DNA from: Candidatus Bacteroides intestinavium
GTDB taxonomy: Bacteria > Bacteroidota > Bacteroidia > Bacteroidales > Bacteroidaceae
Reading direction: 5' to 3'
Length of the DNA stretch: 64,000 bases
Assembly: GCA_019118325.1 (NCBI GenBank)
Contig: DWZE01000042.1
Span: forward strand, 1-64,000
Made by a program: the position numbers and the translations under genes. The notes beneath the pieces were generated by a model. It was not told where the DNA came from, made no database searches, and worked only from the letters and a program-made list of their open reading frames with translations. Below, piece by piece: positions 9,829-20,162 of the stretch (positions are counted from its first letter, which is position 1; each line of letters starts with the position of its first letter).

Positions 9829-10543
9829 TGGTCTGTTCGTTTTTCTGCGCTTTCTTTTCGCCGGAACGATAATAATAAATGACTCCATAATCCCGACAAA
9901 GTTCCAAACGCTTCTCGTTGGGCAATATGGACTCAAAAGACTTCTCCACCTGATTCCAAGCATCCAGAATCAGACGGTCGGCCTCGGCACGCATGGAAGC
10001 CAAAGCCTGCAAGCTACGGGCGGTCAGGGCCTGCAGATTCTTTTGCCTGCCATAGCTGTCCATAAAAAGGTCATAGTGCACTTTGACTTTGGCTATGGTA
10101 GGGTTATAAATAGGGATTCCGCCTTGGGCTGTGCGCCTTCCCTCGCCTTCTATGATTTTCTTTCCCCACTCGGCCAACGAGGCATCCGAAGCCAGGTCGG
10201 GCAAGTTGTGATGCAGGTGGGCCAGTCCATACAAATCCCGCTGGGCGGGACGTACCTCGTTGCGTATCATCGCCAGATTCAGCACCTGGATGAAATGCGA
10301 GATGTACAGACGAGCCATTTGCACGTTCCGGTGATGAACGGGAGCTGCCTTAGCCTGCCGTTCATAACATTCGGCATAATAGATCTGGGCGGCTTCGAAA
10401 CGGGGAAGGAAATTCCGAACGGCCGTCAAGGTCTTGAGGGACACCACGGGATGATAAGCATCATACGCGTCGTCCTTGGCCACCAGAGCCTTCAACGAGC
10501 GTATCCGCGCCTGGTCCGTGTTGGGCAATCGTCTGTATGGCAT
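9812..10543 (-). CDS. Conserved hypothetical protein
   Basis: 243-codon ORF, coding-like composition, tail overlaps the tatD start and ends 3 bp from the polyprenyl synthase stop. Confidence 0.75.
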   Translation of the reverse strand: MPYRRLPNTDQARIRSLKALVAKDDAYDAYHPVVSLKTLTAVRNFLPRFEAAQIYYAECYERQAKAAPVHHRNVQMARLYISHFIQVLNLAMIRNEVRPAQRDLYGLAHLHHNLPDLASDASLAEWGKKIIEGEGRRTAQGGIPIYNPTIAKVKVHYDLFMDSYGRQKNLQALTARSLQALASMRAEADRLILDAWNQVEKSFESILPNEKRLELCRDYGVIYYYRSGEKKAQKNEQTNDETD

Positions 10544-10546
10544 CGC

Positions 10547-11521
10547 TCAGACCTCCCTGTACATCAGTTTCTCCATCAGGACTTCCAATTCGGCTTTCCG
10601 TTCCGCAGGTACTGACACGGCTTCCAGTGCGGCACGTGCACGCCCGGTGTAGGTTTCCATCAGATGTTCGCACAAAGCCTTCACGCCTATCCCGTCATAG
10701 AGGGCCGTTACCGAGGCTATCTTCTCTTCGGGCACGTAAGTTTCCGCGTCTATCCAGGCGTCCAAGGCCTGGCGTTGGGAGGGAGTGGCCTGTTCATAGG
10801 CCTTGATGAGCAGGTAGGTCTTCTTGTTGCAGAGGATATCACCTCCGATATTCTTGCCGAACACCTCGGGATTGCCATATACATCCAGCAGGTCGTCCTT
10901 CAGTTGGAAGGCAAGGCCCAGATGAATGCCGAAGTCATACAAGTGGCCTGCATCTTCGGGAGAAGCTCCCGCCAGCAGAGCGCCCATCTTCAAGCTACAG
11001 GAGAGCAGGACAGAGGTCTTGAGGCGTATCATCTCCATGTATTCGGCTTCGGTCACATCTTTGCGCGTCTCGAAGTCCATGTCCAGTTGCTGACCTTCGC
11101 AAATCTCAAGGGCTGTCTGGCTAAACAGATCCATCACCTCCTTCAGGCACTCCGGGGGACATTGCGCCATGAACTGGTAGGCCAATACCAGCATCGCATC
11201 GCCGGAAAGGATGGCCGTGTTCTCATTCCATACCTTGTGAACGGTAGGCTTGCCCCGGCGCCGGTCGGCCTTGTCCATGAGGTCGTCGTGCAGAAGGGTA
11301 TAGTTGTGATAGACCTCAATGCCTGTAGCCTGCGGGAAGATGTGCTCCACATCCTCGCGATAGAGGTTGTAGGCCATCAGCATCAGCAGGGGACGGATGC
11401 GCTTTCCGCCTATGGAAAGGACATACGAGACCGGAGCATACAGACCTTGGGGCTGACGCGTGAACTTCAGTTCCTCGAAATGACGATTGATTTTCTCGGT
11501 TAATTCCGTAATGGTGAACAT
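10547..11521 (-). CDS. Polyprenyl synthetase family protein
   Basis: GGKRIRPLLMLM, LLHDDLMDKADRRRGKPTVH, FQLKDDLLDVYG DDxxD motifs. Confidence 0.94.
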   Translation of the reverse strand: MFTITELTEKINRHFEELKFTRQPQGLYAPVSYVLSIGGKRIRPLLMLMAYNLYREDVEHIFPQATGIEVYHNYTLLHDDLMDKADRRRGKPTVHKVWNENTAILSGDAMLVLAYQFMAQCPPECLKEVMDLFSQTALEICEGQQLDMDFETRKDVTEAEYMEMIRLKTSVLLSCSLKMGALLAGASPEDAGHLYDFGIHLGLAFQLKDDLLDVYGNPEVFGKNIGGDILCNKKTYLLIKAYEQATPSQRQALDAWIDAETYVPEEKIASVTALYDGIGVKALCEHLMETYTGRARAALEAVSVPAERKAELEVLMEKLMYREV

Positions 11522-11593
11522 GTTGAGTAATGGTTAATGGTTAATGATGAATGGTCAATAAGTAATCAATCAAGAGTTTAAAAGCTGAAGGGA

Positions 11594-12298
11594 TTATTGC
11601 AACCGGAACTCCACGGGCAACGTGAAACGGACACGCACGGGTTTTCCTTTCAGCTTTCCGGGTTTCCACGGAGGCATCGTGGAGAGCACGCGCGTGGCTT
11701 CACGATCCAAAGCCGGATGTACACCCGTCAACACTTGCACGTCGGCGATGCTTCCATCCGCGTTTACGATGAACTGGCAAAGAACGCGTCCCTGTATGCG
11801 GTTCCTTTGAGCAAAGGCGGGGTATCGGACGTGTTGGGTCAGGTAACGCATCAGCCCAGGAAGTCCTCCGTCGGAAAACTCCGGAAGCTCATCCACCAGC
11901 AGGTAAGGCTGGTCTTCCGCCGCCCGGATTGGGCGGGCCTCCTCAGGGATAAGCTCCGGAAGAGGAGTGCCTTCCGTAATCTCCGATGAAGGAGGTAAAG
12001 GCGTTTCTTTCTCCAACGGTGTTTCGTTGTCCACCACGTCCAGTTGTTCGAGAGGAGCGGGTGTCTCTACCGCAGGAGGAGGTGGCGGAGGAGGCTCGAA
12101 GAGGGTTTCCGGAAGGGGAATGTCCAGTTCTTCTTCGAATAGCAGATCGGACAAGGTCCCATCGGCATCGAATTTTTCTTCAGGGCTCCTCCACTCCAAA
12201 GCGATAAACACTAGAGAGAGCGCCACCGCATAGCCCACCAGGAGCCACAAGGGGCGCCGCCTCTCCAAGTCCGCTTCGGGCGATTTCTTGACCTCCAT
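11594..12298 (-). CDS. TonB family energy transducer
   Basis: Single N-terminal TM, Pro-rich linker, C-terminal TonB domain (GRVLCQFIVNADGSIADVQVLTGVHPALDREATRVLSTMPPWKPGK). Confidence 0.93.
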   Translation of the reverse strand: MEVKKSPEADLERRRPLWLLVGYAVALSLVFIALEWRSPEEKFDADGTLSDLLFEEELDIPLPETLFEPPPPPPPAVETPAPLEQLDVVDNETPLEKETPLPPSSEITEGTPLPELIPEEARPIRAAEDQPYLLVDELPEFSDGGLPGLMRYLTQHVRYPAFAQRNRIQGRVLCQFIVNADGSIADVQVLTGVHPALDREATRVLSTMPPWKPGKLKGKPVRVRFTLPVEFRLQ

Positions 12299-12308
12299 GC
12301 CTTTTCCT

Positions 12309-13589
12309 CTACGCGTTCAGGGCCTGCTCGATATCCGCAATGATATCCTCGGCATTTTCGATGCCCACGGAGAAGCGGATGAGGTCGGGACGCACGCCGG
12401 CTTCGATGAGTTGCTCGTCGGTGAGCTGACGGTGCGTGTGGCTGGCGGGGTGCAGCACGCAGGTGCGGGCATCAGCCACATGGGTAACGATGGCGGCCAG
12501 CTTCAGATGGTCCATGAAGCGGATGGCCACATCACGTCCGCCTTTGAGGCCGAAGGAGACGACGCCGCACGAGCCGTGAGGCATATACTTCTGCGCCAGT
12601 TCATAATACTTGTTGCCGGGCAGGCCGCAGTAGTTCACCCAGGCTACCTTGTCGTTTTGCTGAAGATATTCGGCCACGGCCTGTGCGTTACGGCAATGCT
12701 GGGGCATGCGCAGGTGCAGCGTTTCCAGTCCTAAGTTGAGCAGGAAAGCGTTCATGGGGCTTTGGATGCTGCCCAGGTCGCGCATCAGCTGGGCTGTGGC
12801 TTTGGTTATGTAGGCCATCTTGCCGAATGCCTTGGTGTAGGTCAGGCCGTGGTAGGATTCATCCGGCTGGCAAAGGCCGGGGAACTTGTCTGCATGCGCT
12901 TCCCAGTCGAAGTTACCGCTGTCCACGATGGCTCCGCCCACCGACGTGGCGTGTCCGTCCATATACTTGGTAGTGGAGTGCACCACGATGTCGGCTCCCC
13001 ATTCGAAGGGACGGCAATTGATGGGTGTGGGAAAGGTATTGTCCACGATGAGGGGCACGCCGTGGCTATGGGCGATGCGGGCGAACTTCTCAATGTCCAG
13101 CACTTCGAGCGAGGGATTGGAGATGGTTTCGCCGAACAGGGCCTTGGTATTGGGACGGAAGGCTTTGCTGATTTCCTCCTCCGAATCGTCGGGGTTGATG
13201 AAAGTCACGTCAATGCCCATCTTCTTCATCGTCACGCCGAAGAGGTTGAACGTGCCTCCGTAAATGGCCGACGAACATACGAAGTGGTCGCCTGCCTGGC
13301 AGAGGTTGAACAAGGCATAGTAGTTGGCAGCCTGTCCACTCGATGTGAGCATGGCGGCTATGCCTCCTTCCAGTGCGGCTATCTTGGCAGCCACGGCATC
13401 GTTCGTGGGATTTTGCAGGCGGGTATAGAAATAGCCGCTGTCTTCCAGGTCGAAGAGGCGGGCCATCTGTTCGCTGGTTTCGTATTTGAATGTGGTGCTT
13501 TGATAGATGGGAAGCACGCGCGGTTCCCCTTTCTTGGGAGACCATCCGGCTTGCACGCACAGGGTCTCCGGCTTGAATTGTTTTGCCAT
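12309..13589 (-). CDS. metY: O-acetylhomoserine sulfhydrylase / PLP-dependent Cys/Met metabolism enzyme
   Basis: ETLCVQAGW, IYQSTTFKYETSEQMARLFDLEDSGYFYTRLQNPTNDAVAAKIAALEGG, VVHSTTKYMDGHATSVGG. Confidence 0.95.
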   Translation of the reverse strand: MAKQFKPETLCVQAGWSPKKGEPRVLPIYQSTTFKYETSEQMARLFDLEDSGYFYTRLQNPTNDAVAAKIAALEGGIAAMLTSSGQAANYYALFNLCQAGDHFVCSSAIYGGTFNLFGVTMKKMGIDVTFINPDDSEEEISKAFRPNTKALFGETISNPSLEVLDIEKFARIAHSHGVPLIVDNTFPTPINCRPFEWGADIVVHSTTKYMDGHATSVGGAIVDSGNFDWEAHADKFPGLCQPDESYHGLTYTKAFGKMAYITKATAQLMRDLGSIQSPMNAFLLNLGLETLHLRMPQHCRNAQAVAEYLQQNDKVAWVNYCGLPGNKYYELAQKYMPHGSCGVVSFGLKGGRDVAIRFMDHLKLAAIVTHVADARTCVLHPASHTHRQLTDEQLIEAGVRPDLIRFSVGIENAEDIIADIEQALNA

Positions 13590-13660
13590 ATTTGTTATCT
13601 TCTTAAGTAGTTTCTTTTCAATTAATATTCAATTATGCGGCAAAAATAAGGAAAATAACG

Positions 13661-13668
13661 TACTTTTG
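13661..13668 (+). promoter_or_regulatory. -7 box TACTTTTG upstream of the amidase gene
   Basis: TAnnTTTG match ~35 bp upstream of the ATG. Confidence 0.5.
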
Positions 13669-13703
13669 TCCGGTCAAAGTCCTTTTTTTGCATTAATATA
13701 GAT

Positions 13704-14708
13704 ATGAACCGACTCCTTTTCATCCTCTTCCTGCTGGCCATGCCCGCTTTCTTGTCCGCCCAGCAGTCCACCGCCACTCCCCGGAGAGGCGAAGGTATTT
13801 CCGCTTTCCTGGAGCGTAACGGACGCCCCGGGCGTGCCTATTACAATGAGTTTCTGGAACTGAACAAGAAACGCCTGAAGGGAAAGAAAGAATTGATGTA
13901 TGGCGTCAAATACGTCCTTCCGCCTCGGCGAGACAAAGGCGGGGGCTCCGCGAAAGAAAGACAGGGCAAAGGCAGAACTTTGCACGAGCCTCTCTTCGGG
14001 CGCAAACTGGACGACGTGCAGGTGACGGGCAACCGCCTGAAAGGTGCGTGCTTCTACGTGGTGAGCGGACACGGAGGACCCGACCCCGGAGCCATCGGTC
14101 GCGTGGGACGCCACGAACTGCATGAAGACGAGTATGCCTATGATGTGGCCCTGCGGCTGGCGCGCAACCTCATGCAGGAAGGTGCCGAAGTGCGCATCAT
14201 CATCCAGGACAAGAAAGACGGCATCCGTAACGACCGCTACCTGAACAACTCCAAGCGTGAGACCTGCATGGGCGACCCCATCCCCCTGGGGCAGGTGGCG
14301 CGCCTCCAGCAACGGTGCGACAAGATCAACGCCTTGTATGCCAAAGACCGCAAGAAGTATAAGTACTGCCGCTCCATCTTCCTCCATGTAGACAGCCGGG
14401 GCAAACGTGCCCAGGTAGATGTGTTCTTCTACCATGCCGACGGGAGCAAGTATGGCAGGCGCCTGGCAAAGAATGCGCGCGACGTCTTCGAACAGAAGTA
14501 TCACCAGCACCAGCCGGGACGTGGCTTCGAGGGTTCGGTCAGCGCACGCAACCTCTATGTGCTGAACAAGTCTACTCCCGTAGCTCTCTTCGTGGAGTTG
14601 GGCAATCTTCAGAATACTTTCGACCAGCGGCGCTTCGTCATTGCGGACAACCGCCAGGCGTTGGCCAACTGGCTGATGGAGGGGTTGGTGAAGGATTATA
14701 GGAACTAA
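13704..14708 (+). CDS. N-acetylmuramoyl-L-alanine amidase (Amidase_3 type), exported
   Basis: Signal peptide; VVSGHGGPDPGAIGRVG, SIFLHVDSR, LFVELGNLQN. Confidence 0.88.
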   Translation: MNRLLFILFLLAMPAFLSAQQSTATPRRGEGISAFLERNGRPGRAYYNEFLELNKKRLKGKKELMYGVKYVLPPRRDKGGGSAKERQGKGRTLHEPLFGRKLDDVQVTGNRLKGACFYVVSGHGGPDPGAIGRVGRHELHEDEYAYDVALRLARNLMQEGAEVRIIIQDKKDGIRNDRYLNNSKRETCMGDPIPLGQVARLQQRCDKINALYAKDRKKYKYCRSIFLHVDSRGKRAQVDVFFYHADGSKYGRRLAKNARDVFEQKYHQHQPGRGFEGSVSARNLYVLNKSTPVALFVELGNLQNTFDQRRFVIADNRQALANWLMEGLVKDYRN

Positions 14709-14739
14709 GGGAAATAATGATTAAAAAGCAAATTCACTA

Positions 14740-17523
14740 ATGGATAATTTTCTTTCCAAACTGAAAATCAACCCAGCCGCCTCTTTCTCCACAGAAAGAT
14801 ATACCGGACAAGACATTTTTTTTAAATTGGACGCGACAGGCGACGAGACCTTTCTCTGCGTGGTCAATGGCAAAGGGGAGGATATTACTCCCGATTATCG
14901 CTATTATGCAGGCTCCGTGGCTCAACTGCTGCGCAGCATGGACAACGCGCGCCGCGAGCAGGTGCATCAATTTTCCTGGGACGGCGTTGATGAAGGAATC
15001 AGCCTGAAGACACATCCTTACCTGTTGTTTCCACTCGCTTTATGCAAGAACATCGTGGACGAAAACATGAATCCCATCCACGTGAGCGAAAACAACGCTT
15101 CCCTGCAATTGTCGCTTCGCCGGGAAGGCGATACCATTATCCCTGACTTGCAGGCCAATGTAGGCGACGGGAGCATTCAGAAAGAGTTCCGCCTGTTGTC
15201 AGACAGTTTCCTTCTGGCGGACCACACGCTCTATCCCACATCGCCCGTGGGCGACAACTACACCCAGCTTCCTTTCTTCATCGAGCCTTTCCGCGAAGAC
15301 CTGTTGGAAAGCTACCTGTCCATCTTTTGTTCGTTCATTGAAAACGTGCAGCCGGTGTCCGAAGATTTTGAGGTGGTGGTCAATCCGGACGAGAAAGTCC
15401 GCACTTCGCCCGCTATCCTTTTCGAACAGGTAGACGATGACAATGCGCTCTATCTGAAAGTGATAGAATCCATACCCGGTCTTCCGGTAGACTTGACGAG
15501 CCAATTCGAACTGACCCGTACGGCCACCCGCACACTGGACAGGCAAGTCCTTGTGAGGCCGCTGGAGCATGTCTCGCTGGAAGAATCGCTTGCCAGGGTC
15601 AAAAAGCAGATTATCCAGAGCACCTCCGACAAGCAAGCCCGGAAAGATGTCTATCAGGATGGCAACCTGTTTATCATCCCCGGCGATACGGCTGCCCACT
15701 TCTTGCGACAGGGCCTGCTCTCGTTATTGAAGGACTTCCAACTGATAGGAACAGACAAACTCCGCAAATACAACCTCCAGCTGGTGCGTCCACGCTTGAA
15801 CTTGCAGTTGTCATCGGGTATCGATTTCCTGGAGGGCGATGCCGACGTGGAGGTTGGCGAAGAACACTTCAGTTTGCAGGAATTCCTGGCGCAATACCGC
15901 AAGCAGCATTACATCCTGCTCTCCGACGGAAGCCATGCCTTGATGGACGAGAACTATATGCGGAGGCTGGAGCGCCTCTTCAGGCTGAAGAAGAAGGACA
16001 AGGAGGTAAAAGTGTCCTTCTTCGACCTGCCGGAAATAGAAGAAATGCTGGACAGCCAGCTGACCGGCGAAGTGTTCAAGCATCACCGTGAAGTGTATGA
16101 AGGCTTCAACCTGCTGAAGAAGCAGAAACTCCGCCTGCCCGCTTTGAATGCCACTCTGCGTCCCTATCAAATAGAGGGCGTGAAGTGGATAAAATACTTG
16201 CACGACAATAAGTTGGGCGGATGCCTGGCCGACGACATGGGATTGGGAAAGACTCTGCAAGCCATCACCATACTGACTATGCTCTATCCGAAAGAAAAAA
16301 CGCCCAGCCTGGTGGTGATGCCCCGAAGCCTGCTCTTCAATTGGCAGGACGAACTTAACAAATTTGCCCCGTCTCTTTCCGTCTATACCTACTACGGACA
16401 TGGACGTAACCTGAAAGAGGCATTGTCCCACCAGGTTGTTCTCACTACCTACGCCATGGTGCGCAACGATGCCGAAGCCTTCAGCCGGGAGCAGTTCTAC
16501 TATGTCATTCTGGATGAGAGCCAGAACATCAAGACCATAAACGCGCAAACCACCCAGGCCGTATTCCTGCTGAAGGCACGCCATCGGTTAGCTTTGAGCG
16601 GAACCCCGGTGGAAAACAATCTGACGGAACTGTATTCGTTGTTCCGTTTCTTGAATCCCACCATGTTCGGCAGCCTCAGCGATTTCAACGAACAATACAC
16701 CTATCCCATCCAGCGGGAAAATGACAAAGAAGCACTGGAAAGTCTACGCCGGAAGATATTCCCCTTCCTCTTGCGCCGCCTGAAGCGGGATGTGCTGAAA
16801 GAATTGCCCGACCGCACGGAGCAAACCCTCTACGTGGAGATGGAGAAAGCACAGGCCGATTTCTACGAACAACGCCGCCGCTACTACTACCGGCAGGTAA
16901 AGGAAAATATCGCCACCGAAGGCATCCAGAAATCCCAATTCATCATGTTCCAGGCACTGAGTGAACTGCGGCGCATCGCTTCCGTGCCGGAAAGCCTGAC
17001 CGATGACAAAATCACCTCGCCCAAGCTGAACCTGCTGCTGGAAACCGTTTGCGAGGCGGTGACCAACCGCCACAAGGTTGTCATCTTCTTCAACTTCATT
17101 GCCGGGCTGGAATTGGCGGGAGAACGTCTGGAGAAGGAAGGCATCGACTTTGCCAGCATGACAGGCTCCACGCACGACCGGCGAAGCGTGGTGGAGCGTT
17201 TCCAAAACGATCCTCAGTGCATGGTGCTGCTCATGACCCTGAAAACGGGAGGCGTAGGGCTGAATCTGACTGCGGCAGACACCGTGTTCATCTTCGAACC
17301 GTGGTGGAACAAAGCAGCCGAGGAGCAGGCCATCAACCGACTGCACCGCTATGGGCAGACCGCCAAGGTGTTGAGCTATTCGCTTATCACCAAAGGGACC
17401 ATCGAGGAAAAAATACTGCAATTACAACAACAGAAATCGGCCTTGTTCAACGAACTGATAGGGAGCGATTCGGCCTTATCGAAACATTTGACCGAGGAAG
17501 ACATTAATTACATATTAGGCTAA
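14740..17523 (+). CDS. SNF2-family DEAD/DEAH box helicase
   Basis: ADDMGLGKTLQAI, ILDESQNIK, LSGTPVENNLTELYSLF, MTLKTGGVGLNLTAADTVFIFEPWWNKAAEEQAINRLHRYGQ. Confidence 0.95.
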   Translation: MDNFLSKLKINPAASFSTERYTGQDIFFKLDATGDETFLCVVNGKGEDITPDYRYYAGSVAQLLRSMDNARREQVHQFSWDGVDEGISLKTHPYLLFPLALCKNIVDENMNPIHVSENNASLQLSLRREGDTIIPDLQANVGDGSIQKEFRLLSDSFLLADHTLYPTSPVGDNYTQLPFFIEPFREDLLESYLSIFCSFIENVQPVSEDFEVVVNPDEKVRTSPAILFEQVDDDNALYLKVIESIPGLPVDLTSQFELTRTATRTLDRQVLVRPLEHVSLEESLARVKKQIIQSTSDKQARKDVYQDGNLFIIPGDTAAHFLRQGLLSLLKDFQLIGTDKLRKYNLQLVRPRLNLQLSSGIDFLEGDADVEVGEEHFSLQEFLAQYRKQHYILLSDGSHALMDENYMRRLERLFRLKKKDKEVKVSFFDLPEIEEMLDSQLTGEVFKHHREVYEGFNLLKKQKLRLPALNATLRPYQIEGVKWIKYLHDNKLGGCLADDMGLGKTLQAITILTMLYPKEKTPSLVVMPRSLLFNWQDELNKFAPSLSVYTYYGHGRNLKEALSHQVVLTTYAMVRNDAEAFSREQFYYVILDESQNIKTINAQTTQAVFLLKARHRLALSGTPVENNLTELYSLFRFLNPTMFGSLSDFNEQYTYPIQRENDKEALESLRRKIFPFLLRRLKRDVLKELPDRTEQTLYVEMEKAQADFYEQRRRYYYRQVKENIATEGIQKSQFIMFQALSELRRIASVPESLTDDKITSPKLNLLLETVCEAVTNRHKVVIFFNFIAGLELAGERLEKEGIDFASMTGSTHDRRSVVERFQNDPQCMVLLMTLKTGGVGLNLTAADTVFIFEPWWNKAAEEQAINRLHRYGQTAKVLSYSLITKGTIEEKILQLQQQKSALFNELIGSDSALSKHLTEEDINYILG

Positions 17524-17525
17524 GT

Positions 17526-19379
17526 ATGAATTGGATGAAAGAACAGGCTGTAGAATTGTATTATCCGGAAAAGCCGGCTTTTACAAGTTGGTATCAACTG
17601 CTCAATAGATTGAACAAGAGTGAAGTGGAAGACCTGGCGGCTCCGTTCTTACGGATTATGCGCAAGAAACAAGTAACCGCCATTGATGCCCAAGGCAACC
17701 GGCATGTGCCGACACAAATCACAGAAGTCTTGGTCAAGAAATATAATATAAAGAAAGGAGAGCTGCTGGATTTCCTATGCTTCATGCTGGCAGATGTCCG
17801 CAATTTCCAATACTACCTGAACAGTTTGTCTGAAACTGACAAGAAAGTATGGAAAAAGGCCCTGACCCAATACTATGTAAGTACCGACGAGATTTTCCGA
17901 CTGACCGGAGAGCATTGGATGCCAGACACCGACAGCTATTATTATTCTTATTACCGTCCCCAAGGCATCTCGGACAAGCTCAACTTCTTCAATCTGCTGG
18001 ATGCCAAGGCTGAAAACAAGGAAGGTAAACGATTGTGGACCAGAGGTATCTATTGCGTCATCTACGAAAAGTTGCGGATAGACTTGTTGCCCGTATTCTT
18101 TCCCGATGCCTGCAATCTGGAAGGACAAATCCTGGACAAGCTGCCGGAAGATACGCCCTTGCATACGTTTAGCGGAGAAAACGACATCTTTGTCATTCTC
18201 CCGATTCTGAACGGGCTTTATGACTCCAAACAACTGGTTCAACCGAAAAGCAAACTCGGCTTGTCTGCGTTGCGCAAACTGACACAGGCGGTGACATTGA
18301 CAGAGTTCTTTCCCAACCACAAGGAGAAAGAAATGGCTTTGTTCCGCAGTTCGATCGTCATGAACTTATATGTGTGGGGAAAGAAGGCTCATGCCTCGAC
18401 AAAACGGAGCGAAGATGTGTTGAAAGAAATATTCAATACGGCTCTGCACTATCCTACCCACCTTCTTCCGATATTGTTGCCCCATCTGACAGGATTGCGC
18501 AAGAAAGAATTGCTGGATTCATACGGCGTCCAGCTGGCTATTAACTTGTGGAACCTGATGGGAACCCTGCCCCAGCAGCAATGGATATCCGTGCAAGGCA
18601 TCCACTTCAAATTGTTGCAGGAGGCCAACCGCTATGTACCCTTGTTCCCTACCTATATATTCGACAAGATGGATGTGTTCAACGACAAGCTGAATCACTA
18701 TGTCTATCTGGACAGCCTCTATAATGAAATGAGCGTCCCCTTCATCAACGGTTTGCTCTATGCCATGGCCGCCTTCGGCTTTGTGGAGGTGGCTTATGCT
18801 GATGAGAGTCCAAGCGATGCCTCTTACACCAGTTCCCTGGCTTACATCCGCCTGACCAACCTCGGAGCCTATGTCTGGGGACAGTCGAAGGACTACACTC
18901 CCACCGCATTGAATCGCGAGCAAGGCCCGTTGTTCGAACTGGACGAAAAGTACATGCTGGTACGCTCGCTGGTTACGCCCAATCCTTATCTTCCCCTTTT
19001 GAGTGAGATGGCTGTTCCCGTAGGCGGGCAACGCTACCGGGTGAGCGCCGCTTCATTCCTGTCCACTTGCCAGACAAGCAAGGACATAAAGGAAAAGATA
19101 GCCTTGTTCAAACAATACATCTGTGCGGAACCTTCAGCCGAATGGGAGGAATTTTTCAACAGCCTGTTACACCATAGCAACTCCGTCAGCCGAATGAAGG
19201 ACAAGGATTATGCCATCTACCATATTTCACCGGAAGACAAGGAGTTGCAACGCATCGTTTCCACCGACCCCTTCATCCGCCAATATTCCCTTCGCGCCGA
19301 GGGCTATTTGTGGTTGATAGAAGCATCCAAGGTGAAAGCAGTGCAAAAAAGATTGAAGGAATGCGGCTATCTGTTTTAA
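17526..19379 (+). CDS. Hypothetical 617-aa protein coupled to the SNF2 helicase
   Basis: Starts 2 bp after the helicase stop; C-terminus (GYLWLIEASKVKAVQKRLKECGYLF) weakly reminiscent of XPB/Ssl2 helicase-associated domains. Confidence 0.85.
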   Translation: MNWMKEQAVELYYPEKPAFTSWYQLLNRLNKSEVEDLAAPFLRIMRKKQVTAIDAQGNRHVPTQITEVLVKKYNIKKGELLDFLCFMLADVRNFQYYLNSLSETDKKVWKKALTQYYVSTDEIFRLTGEHWMPDTDSYYYSYYRPQGISDKLNFFNLLDAKAENKEGKRLWTRGIYCVIYEKLRIDLLPVFFPDACNLEGQILDKLPEDTPLHTFSGENDIFVILPILNGLYDSKQLVQPKSKLGLSALRKLTQAVTLTEFFPNHKEKEMALFRSSIVMNLYVWGKKAHASTKRSEDVLKEIFNTALHYPTHLLPILLPHLTGLRKKELLDSYGVQLAINLWNLMGTLPQQQWISVQGIHFKLLQEANRYVPLFPTYIFDKMDVFNDKLNHYVYLDSLYNEMSVPFINGLLYAMAAFGFVEVAYADESPSDASYTSSLAYIRLTNLGAYVWGQSKDYTPTALNREQGPLFELDEKYMLVRSLVTPNPYLPLLSEMAVPVGGQRYRVSAASFLSTCQTSKDIKEKIALFKQYICAEPSAEWEEFFNSLLHHSNSVSRMKDKDYAIYHISPEDKELQRIVSTDPFIRQYSLRAEGYLWLIEASKVKAVQKRLKECGYLF

Positions 19380-19527
19380 AAAGATTCGCCACATTGCCCA
19401 ATTTAGGAATTAAGAAGTTAAGGAGTTATCACTCCGCTTTGCTCCGATAGGAGGAGTTAAGCCAATAGTAAATCAAAGGGTCATATACACAGAGACATCG
19501 GTTTAACTGCTTAACTACTTAAGAATA

Positions 19528-19707
19528 ACCCGTTGGCGGAATTAATTGGGGTATGCCCCCCCGGGCGGAGATATCTTCGGGCCAAGACAGAGATATCTTC
19601 GGACAAGGACGGAGATATCTCTGGACAAAAGCGGAGATATCCGCCCGCAAAACCGTACAATGGACCGACAGATAAAGTGCATATCGGTTATAATTCCGCC
19701 AATGGGT
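19528..19707. mobile_element. MITE-like element with ~17-bp TIRs (ACCCGTTGGCGGAATTA) and an internal 22-bp array
   Basis: TIR ACCCGTTGGCGGAATTAATT / TAATTCCGCCAATGGGT; homologous to 50805-50990. Confidence 0.8.
19566..19653 (+). repeat. tandem array, 4 units, 22-bp period (C[G/A]GAGATATC)
   Basis: Motif starts at 19566, 19588, 19610, 19632. Confidence 0.9.
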
Positions 19708-19975
19708 CCATACAAATAAAACAAGGTGGCATCTGACGTGAAAAGGAATGCGAAGACGGCAACTGAAGTGTATTTTTTGTTTTGCACAAAATTAAACCGC
19801 GCAAAGTATAACAACTATCCCCCGAGAGGAACGAACCTGCAAACTTAATCAACGCCCAAAAGGAAACAGAAATTAACATATAGATAATGTTATATATATC
19901 AACACCTTACAAGTCAACACCTGCTTCAAACGAAAAAAAACAGCACAAACATTTGCTTTTTAGGAAAGGAACCCG

Positions 19976-19983
19976 TACCTTTG
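19976..19983 (+). promoter_or_regulatory. -7 box TACCTTTG upstream of tRNA-fMet
   Basis: TAnnTTTG match ~24 bp upstream of the tRNA 5' end. Confidence 0.6.
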
Positions 19984-20006
19984 CACCCGAAATCAAAAAG
20001 CAACAT

Positions 20007-20079
<73 letters not shown>

Positions 20080-20133
20080 CAAGTTAGGGGATAGCATGCT
20101 ATAAGACAGCAAGTTATCCCCTATTAATTTTAT

Positions 20134-20162
20134 CAGGTCGGACAAAAGTCGGACCTTTATTT
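20134..20162 (+). terminator. hairpin downstream of tRNA-fMet
   Basis: AGGTCGGACAAAAGTCGGACCT then TTATTTT. Confidence 0.5.

Noticed and set aside
9025-9963. Extended start of the TatD ORF (9963)
   Set aside because: The N-terminal 45 residues overlap the upstream gene in another frame; the conserved start MMKLIDTHTH is at 9828
14740-19379. DISARM-like or other known SNF2 defence locus
   Set aside because: No methyltransferase, PLD or DUF1998-type partner; the neighbours are an amidase and one orphan protein, so only a generic two-gene pairing is claimed
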